This document shows, one piece after another, positions 15,016 to 24,059 of a stretch of DNA of 64,000 bases; position 1 is the first letter of the stretch; every line of letters begins with the position of its first letter. Below the pieces are notes generated by a model. It did no database searches. It was not told the DNA's origin and worked only from the letters and a program-made list of their open reading frames with translations. A program made the translations under genes and the position numbers. Origin of the DNA: Streptomyces sp. Je 1-79. Lineage in GTDB: Bacteria > Actinomycetota > Actinomycetes > Streptomycetales > Streptomycetaceae. The stretch covers positions 417,815-481,814 of the forward strand of contig NZ_JAMGSL010000006.1 in assembly GCF_025195125.1 (NCBI RefSeq). The letters are read 5' to 3'.

Positions 15016-16794
15016 TCAGTTGAGGCGGATCATCCTTGCCTTGATCGTCGCCAGCAGCCCGCCGTCGACCGTGACCCCCGTCTTGCCGTTGATGTTCACC
15101 GACCGGCCGTTGAGGTCGATCGTCCCCGTCCCCGCGTCGAGCGTGATGCCCCTCGGAGTCAGCGTCACGGAGCTCAGCGGGCGTCTCCCACCCGGCCCGA
15201 GGACCGTGAGCTCGATCTGGTTGCGGCGCTCGTCGAGCCTCACCTCCAGCCGCTTGTTGCCACTGGCGAGCCGCACCCCCGACGGGCCGCGCGCGGTGTC
15301 GAGCAGTTCGATCCGGTTGCCCGAACGGGACACCAGGGAACGGCGGTTGACCTTGCCGCTGGTCGCGTCGACGAGCGGCACGTCGTGCGGTGAGGGCTTG
15401 TCGACCCCGTTGTAGAGGCCGCCGAGCACGTACGGACTGTCCAGCAGACCCTGCTCGAACCCGACGAGCACCTCGTCGTTGACCTCCGGGCTGAAGACGC
15501 CTCCGCCGCCCTGACCGCCCCACTGGACGGTCCGTACCCAGTCCGTCACGTACGCGGCGTCGAGCCAGGGGAACTTCAGCCGTACCCAGCCGCGCTGGCC
15601 GCCCCCCGTCTCGCGGATGTCGGTGACCACGCCGATCGCGAGGCCCGGCATCCGGGGCCCGCGCGAGGGCGCGTTGGCGCCCGTGGCAAGGCCGGTGAGG
15701 GAGCGGTCGGGCGAGGAGCTGACGAGCACGGTGGTGCGGTAGCCGAGCTGCGGCTCCAGGACGTGGTGGACGGCGGTCGCCGTGTAGCGCCCGGAGAACG
15801 CCGGACCGACGTTGCCGAGGGCGATGGGCCGGCCCGCCCGCAGCTTGGGGTTGCCCTCGGCGACGGCCTCGATCTCGCCGAACCCGGCGCTCACCGACGC
15901 GGCGACCGAACCGGCCACGGCCGTCGTCTCCGCCTGGGTGCGGTACGGGGTGTCGGCCACGGTCACCCGCGCCGACGCGCCGAAGGCGCCGGCCACCGAC
16001 GGGCTCATGCCCGGTGTCACCGTGGTGCTGCGGACGGACGGCCGACGCGCCACCAAGGGGGTCTTGGTGGTCACGTTCCAGCCGCGCACCTCCACGCTGC
16101 CCGCCCCGTCGGCCCCCGTCAGCACGGCGCGCAGGGCCAGCAGGTTACGGCCGTACTCCAGGACCATCGGGCTGCGGGTGGACGGGGTGGAGGGCGCCGG
16201 AGCCGACGCGGCGGGCGTCGGCCGGACGAACTGGAGCAGGCCCTTCTCGTCGATCCGCACCTGGGCACCGCTCTCTCCCGCGAGGTACTGCAGGAACTCC
16301 CAGTCCGAGACGTTGGCCTGGGACAGCTGCTGGTGCGTCACGGGCGCGGCGTCGATCTTCCCGCAGGCCAGGCCGGCGCCGGCGGCGACCTTGCGGACGA
16401 TGTCCGCGGTGGTCATGTTGCGGTACGCGACGACCTTGCGCCCCCGCTGGAGCCGGTGCGCCTTGGAGTACGCCCGTACGACCGTGAACGACCCGGTGGT
16501 GTCGGTGTCCAGCTCCACGGCCGTTACCTCGCCGGTGAACAGCCGCTCCCTGCCGCGCCCCTGGGCCGTCATCACCGAGATCTTCAGCGGAGTGCCGATG
16601 GTGATGCCGGTGGCGGTGAGCAGTTCGTGGTTCGGGTCGCGGTAGGTCAGCAGGGCGGTGTCGGGCAGGCCGACGTTCTCGTCGACCTCGCAGCTCACCA
16701 GCTGCGCGACCCAGGCGGGTGGCAGCTCGGCGGGGGCCTCGACGATCGGGTCCGCCGCGAACGAGCGGCCGCCTCTCTCCTCGGTGGAGTTCAT
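15016..16794 (-). CDS. VgrG-like spike protein
   Basis: A 592-aa protein. The N-terminal half (residues about 30-350) is a phage late-control-D/gp27-like hub (NHELLTATGITIGTPLKISV, LFTGEVTAVELD, VSDWEFLQYLAGESGAQVRIDEKGLLQF). A gp5-like OB fold follows at IGVVTDIRETGGGQRGWVRLKFPWLD to EVNDEVLVGFEQG. The C-terminus has short beta-repeats (GITLDAGTGTIDLNGRSVNINGKTGVTVDGG) typical of a needle. It forms the central spike under the PAAR tip. The ATG overlaps the LysM gene stop by four bases and has GGAGGAAGG upstream. Confidence 0.9.
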   Translation of the reverse strand: MNSTEERGGRSFAADPIVEAPAELPPAWVAQLVSCEVDENVGLPDTALLTYRDPNHELLTATGITIGTPLKISVMTAQGRGRERLFTGEVTAVELDTDTTGSFTVVRAYSKAHRLQRGRKVVAYRNMTTADIVRKVAAGAGLACGKIDAAPVTHQQLSQANVSDWEFLQYLAGESGAQVRIDEKGLLQFVRPTPAASAPAPSTPSTRSPMVLEYGRNLLALRAVLTGADGAGSVEVRGWNVTTKTPLVARRPSVRSTTVTPGMSPSVAGAFGASARVTVADTPYRTQAETTAVAGSVAASVSAGFGEIEAVAEGNPKLRAGRPIALGNVGPAFSGRYTATAVHHVLEPQLGYRTTVLVSSSPDRSLTGLATGANAPSRGPRMPGLAIGVVTDIRETGGGQRGWVRLKFPWLDAAYVTDWVRTVQWGGQGGGGVFSPEVNDEVLVGFEQGLLDSPYVLGGLYNGVDKPSPHDVPLVDATSGKVNRRSLVSRSGNRIELLDTARGPSGVRLASGNKRLEVRLDERRNQIELTVLGPGGRRPLSSVTLTPRGITLDAGTGTIDLNGRSVNINGKTGVTVDGGLLATIKARMIRLN

Positions 16795-17510
16795 GGTCCT
16801 TCCTCCGGTGTCCCGTCCTCGGTGCCCGGGACGACCAGTTCGGTACCGGGGACGAGCACCATGGGATCGTCGATGCCGTTCGCCTCGGCGATGGCGCGCC
16901 AGGCGGTGGCGTCGCCGTACTCCCGCCAGGCCAGGAGCGGCAGGCTGTCGCCCGCGACCACGCGGTGCGTCCGGCGTGCCTCGCGCGAGCCCGACGTCGG
17001 GTTCTGCCCCGGCGGATCGACGCTCGCCTCCTCGATCGAGAGCGAGCAGGTGGCGCGCAGCGGCTTCCCGTCGACGTCGAACAGGCTGTAGTTGACGGAC
17101 AGGTTGGAGAGCACGCCGTCGAACGAGGTCGTCTTCGACGTGCCCCACTCGAAGCGCACCCACGGGCTGGCGGGTGTCTTGCGGGCCAGGCTGGCGCTGG
17201 TGGGCACGCAGGCCACCATCAGCTGCTGCACCGCCTGCTCCACGGAGTTGTCGTGGGTGGCGGTCGCGTCCAGGAAGACCTCCAGGGAGAGCGAGCGCGG
17301 GCCGCTGCCGACGAACTCGGGCAGGGCGGACTGCCCGGCCATCCGCGAGGGCGTGCGCCGCCACTCGGTGGTCTTGCCCAGGGTCAGCGTCGCCGGGTTG
17401 AACTGGAGCTTCAACCGGGCGAGGGTGCCGCCCGGCTTGGCGCCGACCTTCGCGGGCGGCTCCATGATGGTCAGTTGGGCTCGGGCGCGGCTCGCGCGTG
17501 CCGGTGCCAT
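16791..17510 (-). CDS. eCIS tube-initiator / LysM-domain protein
   Basis: A 239-aa protein. Residues about 10-175 match the contractile-injection-system tube N-terminal family (ARLKLQFNPATLTLGKTTEW, LSLEVFLDATATHDNSVEQAVQQL, LSNLSVNYSLFDVDGKPLRATC). Residues about 183-231 are a LysM module (HRVVAGDSLPLLAWREYGDATAWRAIAEANGI). This combination corresponds to gp53-like hub/tube-adaptor proteins; in phage tails the LysM part is structural rather than wall-binding. It lies 58 bp downstream of the small tube gene and overlaps the spike gene. Confidence 0.88.
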   Translation of the reverse strand: MAPARASRARAQLTIMEPPAKVGAKPGGTLARLKLQFNPATLTLGKTTEWRRTPSRMAGQSALPEFVGSGPRSLSLEVFLDATATHDNSVEQAVQQLMVACVPTSASLARKTPASPWVRFEWGTSKTTSFDGVLSNLSVNYSLFDVDGKPLRATCSLSIEEASVDPPGQNPTSGSREARRTHRVVAGDSLPLLAWREYGDATAWRAIAEANGIDDPMVLVPGTELVVPGTEDGTPEEGP

Positions 17511-17568
17511 GTCGTACCTCCGTCCTGTCGTTGCTGTTGTTCGTCGCCGGCCGGGGCGTGTCCGGTCC

Positions 17569-17994
17569 TCAGGACGGGCGGAGGCCCTCGTGGGCGATCT
17601 CCAGCGTCTCGATCGCGGCCTGGGAGTTCGCCGGATCGAAGGACGGCCCCTGCCAGCGCACGGGGACGATGCCGAGGACCTGCCAGCTGACGATGCGGCT
17701 GAGGTCTGGCCTGAGCGCGACGATCTCGCCGTCCTTGGGCTCGACGCGCTGGACGATCTCGTCGAGCCAGCGCGCGATCTTGGCCGTGTCCTCGGTCACC
17801 GGCCTGGTCAGGGTGATGTTCGACCACGTGATGCGCCCCGGGAGCTGCCAGGCGAAGCCGTTGTTGCCGCCCTCGGCGTACTGCTGGATCTCCACCTCGG
17901 CCCCCAGCCCCGAGCACGTGTGGAACGCACCCAGGTCGTTGCCGCCGATCGCGAGCCGGAAGAACACGCTCGTCGCGACGATGCTGTCCGTCAT
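17569..17994 (-). CDS. Tail tube protein, minor (second tube gene)
   Basis: A 141-aa protein of the T4 gp19-like tube family: FFRLAIGGNDLGAFHTCSGLGAEVEIQQYAEGGNNGFAWQLPGRITWSNITLTRPVT and a C-terminal AAIETLEIAHEGL. In eCIS loci a second tube paralog often sits at the baseplate end of the inner tube. It is the paralog of the gene at 21772-22212. ATG start with GGAGAGAG upstream. Confidence 0.88.
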   Translation of the reverse strand: MTDSIVATSVFFRLAIGGNDLGAFHTCSGLGAEVEIQQYAEGGNNGFAWQLPGRITWSNITLTRPVTEDTAKIARWLDEIVQRVEPKDGEIVALRPDLSRIVSWQVLGIVPVRWQGPSFDPANSQAAIETLEIAHEGLRPS

Positions 17995-18067
17995 CTCTCT
18001 CCTTGCCCAGGGGGCGGGTTCTGCGGGGTTCGGTTACGTGTGGGGCGGGGCGGGGGCGGGGCGGGAG

Positions 18068-21000
18068 TCAGCGGCGGCCGTCGTGGGGGCGCCCGGTGCG
18101 TTCCCGGCCTCTGCGCATCTCGGCCCGTAGCAGGCGGGCGACCGGGTCCAGCAGATGCCGGGCCAGCTCTTCGAGTTCGGCCCCGCGTGGCGTGGGCCCG
18201 GGTGGGGCGGCGGCCGACGCCGGTCTCGACGCGGATCCGGGGGCGTGGGCGGAGGTCGGGCCGGGCGCCGGGGTGTCTGCTGAGGTGCCTGCTGGGGTGC
18301 GGGCGACGACCGGGGTGACCGGAACACCGTGAAGCCCCGCGTCAGCCATCCGCTGCACGGCCTTGGCCTGGAGCCGACTGCCGGGCGTCGTCCGCGGTGC
18401 GGGCGGAGAGGGGGGCTGAGGCGCGAGCCCGGTGCCAGTGGCGGTGCCGGTGGTGAGGGGCATGGGCAGGGGGGTCGGCACCGACAGACGCTGTACGGGA
18501 GCCATGGCCCCGGGACCGCCACCCGCCGGTCGCGCGGGCGACGGATCCGGACGTACGACGGGGGTGGCCGGGGACGGAACCGATCGCCGTGCCACGGCCG
18601 ACGACGAGGCCCGGACTACCGATCGCTGTGCCAAGGCCGACGACGAGGCCTGGGCCTGGGCCTGGAACGAGGCCGCACCCGGAGCCTGGGCCTGGGCCTG
18701 GGCCTGGGACGAGGCTGGAGCCGTGGGCGGCTGGGGTGTGGGCGGGGCGGACCCGGACCTCCCGGGGGGCGCGGAACGCACGGTACCGCTGTCGTCCAGG
18801 GCCGCGCGGGCGAGGGTCGGGGCGGGGTCCGCGGGCGCGGAGCCGTACGTCGCCGGGCGCATGCGGGCGAGCAGCCCCCTACGGGGAGGCGGCGTCGGGT
18901 CCGGGGTCGAGTGCGGTGCCCGGGCGCGCTGGACGGCGGGGGTGGACGTGCCGACCGACGGGGGGTCGCGGCGCCAGGTGGCGGCCACCACGGGGCGGGA
19001 GTTCCCGGCGGCCGGCCCGGCGGGCGCGGAGAACCCTTCGGCGGCTCCGGTGCTGACGCCGAGCGGACGTTCGGCGAGCAGGCCGCGCGAACGCTGGTCG
19101 GGGGTGGCCCGGAACGGCCCACCGGCCGGGCCGGAACCGGCGTCGGCGCGGCCCTCGGACGCGCCGGGGCCCGTCATCGCGCCCGCCGCACGCGCCACCG
19201 TGACGAGCGGCTGCGGCTGTGCCGGGGGCTGCGGCTGCCGGGGGGCGGTCTGCCGTGGCGAGGGGGTGCCTGCGTCCGTGGTCGCGGAGGTGGACGGCCG
19301 CGGTGACGGTATCCGGTCCGCCGCCGGGGGAACGGCGCCGCGCTGTACGGACGGAGCCGCGCCGAGCAGCGGCGTGGCCGACGCCGGGGTCGAGGTCGCG
19401 GTCGGGGTCCGGGGCGGGGTCGGGGTCGGAGTCCGGGGCGGGGTCGGGGTCGCCGTGGGGGGCAGGGCTCGCAGCGGGGCCCCGAGACCGGTGCGTGCGG
19501 TGGGCTTCGTCACCTCCGGCGGCCCTTCGGAGCCCGTCGCGCGCCGCATGACGGGGAGGGGTTCTCCGCCTGCCGCGTTGAGGGGAGCCGGCGCGGGGGC
19601 CGCCTGCCGTGCGGTGGAGGGCAGTTCACCTAGGGGTGCGCCCAGACCGGGGCGTACTCCGGTGCGCGGGCGAGCCGACGGGCGGTCGGCGCGGTCCGTT
19701 GCCGACTCGTCCCGTACGGGTGTCCCGCCCGGGGGCGGCGGTGTCGCCCGGTCGGCGGCCGCGGCCGGTGCTCGCGGCGGTACCGCGGCGACCACACGCG
19801 GTGGCATCGCCGGGCGCCTGGCCACGACCAACGGGGCGCCGACCGGGCGCGGCCGGACCGGAGCCGGCCGCGTCCGCCGGGGGGTGGCGGACGATTCGGG
19901 GGTGGGGGCGGTGGGGGACGCGTCGGGGGCCTGGGGGCGCGCTCCCACGACGGGCAGCACGGCGGGCCCGCTCGTAGCGGGCGCCCCGGCCTCCGTCTCC
20001 GTACGGCGAAGGACGGTGGAATCGGGCGTCGCCGGGGGCAGGTCCGTGGCCGGCCGGGGAGCGGTGGGTCCGGTTCCCAACAGGGGGTGTGCTGTGGAGG
20101 GATCGGCTGCCGCACGCGTGACGGCGGTGGTGGAAGGGGGCGTCGTGGCGGGCTTCTGCGGTCCCGTCGGCACCGCGCGCTGCACGGCGGGTGCGTTCCG
20201 CGTCCCGTCGGCGGGCCGCCGGTCGGGGGCGGACGGCAGGGACGGTTCGGGTTCCGTTGCCCGCGTCCGCCGGGACACCACCAACGGGTCGGAGCTCTCG
20301 GGCCCCGAGGCCGCCTCGGGCGCGACGGCGGGCGCGCCGCCGTCGGACCGACCGGCAAACGCCGCCGGGTCCGTGGACCGGGGCACGGTCGACGGATCGG
20401 TTGCGGGTGCGGGTGCGGGTGCGGGTGCGGGTGCGGCGGTGGAATCGCTGCCGCCCGCTCCGGGGACCGGGTCCGGTTCGGGCACCGAAGGCGCCTTGGG
20501 CCCTGCGGCGGTACTCCGGGGCACCACCCGCGAACCCGAGGTCCCTGGCCCTGGTGCCTCCCCCGGCGCCACCACCGTCGAGTCCGTACGCCGGGACACC
20601 ACCAGCGGATCCGAGGCGTCCGGCCCGGCCGGGGGACCCGGGAGGCGGCTCGTGCCGGTGCGTGCGGGCGTCGACGCCGTACGGCGCCCTGCCCGCTGGA
20701 CCGTGTGCCCGGCCCCCGCGGACTCCCCCGCGGGCTGTTCCGGCTCGGGGTCGGGCTCCGGGCGTACCGCTCGGAGCAGCAGGGGGCCGCCGCCCCCGGG
20801 CGTCTCCGTGGCGCGGCCTGACGGGCGGGCGACTCCGTGGATCAGGCCCGCGGGTGCCGACGGCAGGAGGCCGTGGCCCAACCCTGCCGTGAGCGTCGGG
20901 TTCTGCCACGCGGCGAGACCCGAGCGGAACCGCAGCCCGTCGCTCACGGCGAGAGCCGAACGCGCGACGGTGAGGGGCGGCTGCGGCGCGGCCTCGCGCC

Positions 21001-21118
21001 AGCCTCCGTCCCACTCGGGAAGCGCGGGGGCTGCCGGATCGGGTCCCCGCACGCCCTCCCGCTCGGGCGCGGCGGACCCCGGTGCGCCGTCCCGCCGGAA
21101 CCTCTCCCAGAACACCAT
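18068..21118 (-). CDS. Large disordered Pro/Ala/Thr-rich eCIS protein, function unknown
   Basis: A 1016-aa protein between the two tube genes. Only the ends look folded: residues about 45-100 (LTVARSALAVSDGLRFRSGLAAWQNP, GLIHGVARP) and the last 45 (RGAELEELARHLLDPVARLLRAEMRRGRERTG), a likely amphipathic helix. Everything between is low complexity with recurring DPLVVSRRT-like phrases and dipeptide runs. No signal peptide or membrane helix is seen. Position fits a tape-measure or scaffold protein, but its length is set by repeats rather than by helical ruler sequence, so this is a guess. The antisense strand is also open for 984 codons, a GC-bias artefact. Confidence 0.65.
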   Translation of the reverse strand: MVFWERFRRDGAPGSAAPEREGVRGPDPAAPALPEWDGGWREAAPQPPLTVARSALAVSDGLRFRSGLAAWQNPTLTAGLGHGLLPSAPAGLIHGVARPSGRATETPGGGGPLLLRAVRPEPDPEPEQPAGESAGAGHTVQRAGRRTASTPARTGTSRLPGPPAGPDASDPLVVSRRTDSTVVAPGEAPGPGTSGSRVVPRSTAAGPKAPSVPEPDPVPGAGGSDSTAAPAPAPAPAPATDPSTVPRSTDPAAFAGRSDGGAPAVAPEAASGPESSDPLVVSRRTRATEPEPSLPSAPDRRPADGTRNAPAVQRAVPTGPQKPATTPPSTTAVTRAAADPSTAHPLLGTGPTAPRPATDLPPATPDSTVLRRTETEAGAPATSGPAVLPVVGARPQAPDASPTAPTPESSATPRRTRPAPVRPRPVGAPLVVARRPAMPPRVVAAVPPRAPAAAADRATPPPPGGTPVRDESATDRADRPSARPRTGVRPGLGAPLGELPSTARQAAPAPAPLNAAGGEPLPVMRRATGSEGPPEVTKPTARTGLGAPLRALPPTATPTPPRTPTPTPPRTPTATSTPASATPLLGAAPSVQRGAVPPAADRIPSPRPSTSATTDAGTPSPRQTAPRQPQPPAQPQPLVTVARAAGAMTGPGASEGRADAGSGPAGGPFRATPDQRSRGLLAERPLGVSTGAAEGFSAPAGPAAGNSRPVVAATWRRDPPSVGTSTPAVQRARAPHSTPDPTPPPRRGLLARMRPATYGSAPADPAPTLARAALDDSGTVRSAPPGRSGSAPPTPQPPTAPASSQAQAQAQAPGAASFQAQAQASSSALAQRSVVRASSSAVARRSVPSPATPVVRPDPSPARPAGGGPGAMAPVQRLSVPTPLPMPLTTGTATGTGLAPQPPSPPAPRTTPGSRLQAKAVQRMADAGLHGVPVTPVVARTPAGTSADTPAPGPTSAHAPGSASRPASAAAPPGPTPRGAELEELARHLLDPVARLLRAEMRRGRERTGRPHDGRR
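18646..18715 (-). repeat. Gln-Ala dipeptide repeat in the 1016-aa protein
   Basis: Runs of GCCTGG/GGCCTG encode QAQAQAQAP and QAQAQA. Similar runs occur at about 19390-19460 (Thr-Pro) and 20404-20436 (Ala-Pro, GCGGGT units). All have a unit of 6 bp and preserve frame. Confidence 0.75.
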
Positions 21119-21122
21119 GCCG

Positions 21123-21281
21123 TCACCCGCCTTCGTTCACCCGTGTGTTGATCCGTGCTATCTCCCTCACCCACTGCTGCCGCTCGGCGTGGGTGAGGTC
21201 GAGGATCTCCTCACGCTGCCAGTGGAAGTGGTAGGCGACGTACGCGATCTCCTCCCGCAGCCGGGGAAGGGCGTACGTCAC
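21123..21281 (-). CDS. DUF6760-like small eCIS protein
   Basis: A 52-aa protein read from GTG at 21281 to TGA at 21123: the segment LREEIAYVAYHFHWQREEIL followed by DLTHAERQQWVREIARIN is highly characteristic of a short family found in actinobacterial contractile injection loci. It is helical and charged, with no cysteine or signal. In phage tails, genes at this place encode tail-assembly chaperones, which may be its role. It overlaps the preceding gene by four bases (GTGA) and ends five bases before the ATG of the 1016-aa gene. Confidence 0.85.
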   Translation of the reverse strand: MTYALPRLREEIAYVAYHFHWQREEILDLTHAERQQWVREIARINTRVNEGG

Positions 21282-21775
21282 GATTCCCCCAGGCGCCCGC
21301 CGGAGAGGTCCACCTCGAAGGAGTCGTGGCAGTGCGGGCAGGTCACCGCGGCGTGCGTGTGGCCCTCGCTGTTGATCCGCCGGTAGAAGTCCTGGAGGAA
21401 GGCGACGTCGGTGGCGTACATGCGCTCGACGACCCCGGCGTGGATGTCGGTGATCGTGCCCAGCTGGGTGATCACCTGGCTGAGCAGCACCACGCTCAGG
21501 TACGCCGGGTTCTCCTTCACGCGCAGGTCGATCTGGGGGCGCAGTTCGTCCCGGGCGGTGGCCAGCCGCATGGAGCCGGTGCGGTGGACCGTGCCGTCGT
21601 CGTCGACGTACCCGCGGGGCAGCTCGAACTCGAACTCCGTCCGCAGTTCGTCGCGTCGGCCCGCCCGGGCCGCCGCCGGGGCCGGCGTGGCAGCCGTCCC
21701 CGGAGCCGGTGCCGACGGCGCGGCCGTGTCGAGGAGTTCCTCCAGGCCGCCCGAAGTGACCGTCCTGCGCCTCAT
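21278..21775 (-). CDS. eCIS protein with C-terminal zinc-knuckle-like motif
   Basis: A 165-aa protein. After a Pro/Ala-rich start, residues about 45-165 hold a conserved unit (FEFELPRGYVDDDGTVHRTGSMRLATARDE, AYLSVVLLSQVITQLGTI) ending in TCPHCHDSFEV, a CxxC-type metal site. Genes in this place, just after the tube gene, are seen in many eCIS clusters and in phages that encode a tail-assembly chaperone. It precedes the DUF6760 gene with a four-base overlap and starts at an ATG overlapping the tube stop (ATGA), so stoichiometry may be set by coupling. Confidence 0.75.
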   Translation of the reverse strand: MRRRTVTSGGLEELLDTAAPSAPAPGTAATPAPAAARAGRRDELRTEFEFELPRGYVDDDGTVHRTGSMRLATARDELRPQIDLRVKENPAYLSVVLLSQVITQLGTITDIHAGVVERMYATDVAFLQDFYRRINSEGHTHAAVTCPHCHDSFEVDLSGGRLGES

Positions 21776-22212
21776 TCGACCACGATCTCCTCGAAGGTGA
21801 TGGTCACCGTCTCGGTGGCGGCGCTGGACTCGCCCGCCTTGAGCGCGGGGCCTTCCCACTTGCTCGCCCAGCCCTGCATCAGCTGGATGCGGCGGACCGT
21901 CTCGCCGGTCGAGTCCTTGATCTCGATGGTGAGGTTCTGGCGTGCGGTGTCGACCGCTCCGTTGTTGAGCGTCTCCTTGATCCAGTTGGTGAACTCGCTG
22001 CTCTTGTCCAGGCCGCGGGTGATCGTCACCTCGCCGGCCTGCCGCGCGCCGGGCTGCTTCCGGATGATCTGCTTGCCCTCGGCGGTCACCTGACGGACCT
22101 CGACGACCTCCTCCTCGACGGTCATGCCACTGACCTCTTGGATGGACTCGACGAGATAGCCGCCCAGCTGGACGCCGAAGACGTGGGTGGAAAGAGCGTC
22201 GCCCTCTGCCAT
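21772..22212 (-). CDS. Tail tube protein, major
   Basis: A 146-aa T4 gp19-like tube protein: DALSTHVFGVQLGGYLVESIQEVSGMTVEEEVVEVRQVTAEGK, the ITRGLDKSSEFTNWIKETLNNG segment and a C-terminal ETVTITFEEIVVE strand. It should polymerise into the inner tube beneath the sheath. It follows the sheath gene by 39 bp, the standard arrangement. ATG start with AAAAGGTGA about 10 nt upstream. Confidence 0.93.
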   Translation of the reverse strand: MAEGDALSTHVFGVQLGGYLVESIQEVSGMTVEEEVVEVRQVTAEGKQIIRKQPGARQAGEVTITRGLDKSSEFTNWIKETLNNGAVDTARQNLTIEIKDSTGETVRRIQLMQGWASKWEGPALKAGESSAATETVTITFEEIVVE

Positions 22213-22251
22213 GACTGCTTGTCACCTTTTCCCGGTATGTGAACTGCTCGT

Positions 22252-23814
<1,563 letters not shown>

Positions 23815-23994
23815 ACTCGCTCCTTCAGGTGGCCACTGGTTCTCCGCCGAGTCTCACCGCCGGGACGTGCCTGGTCATAGGTCCGCGGGTCCTCGGCGCA
23901 GGGCAACACCGCTGCCTGAACGGGCAGGCTTCGCAGGCCGGTCCGGCACCCTCGGAAGGGGACCTCGGGCCGTACGTCAGCCGGCGGTCAGGGC

Positions 23995-24059
23995 CTCTTC
24001 GCTCTTCAGCCAGGGACCGAAGCGGCCAGGCTCTCTTCGCTCTTCAACCAGGGGCCGAA
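23995..24059 (-). repeat. 27-bp direct repeat at the end of the AAA gene, 38-bp offset
   Basis: 23995-24021 and 24033-24059 match at 25 of 27 positions. The right copy encodes FGPWLKSEE near the ATPase C-terminus. The left copy would encode FGPWLKSEE again, then ALTAG and a stop, but in another frame, because the offset of 38 is not a multiple of three. The present stop at 24006 is therefore formed inside the duplicated copy. Confidence 0.85.

Noticed and set aside
18432..21386. 984-codon plus-strand frame opposite the 1016-aa gene
   Set aside because: The minus-strand frame has the operon context, a start placed just after the DUF6760 gene and folded-looking ends; the plus frame has no motif and would be isolated among opposite genes.
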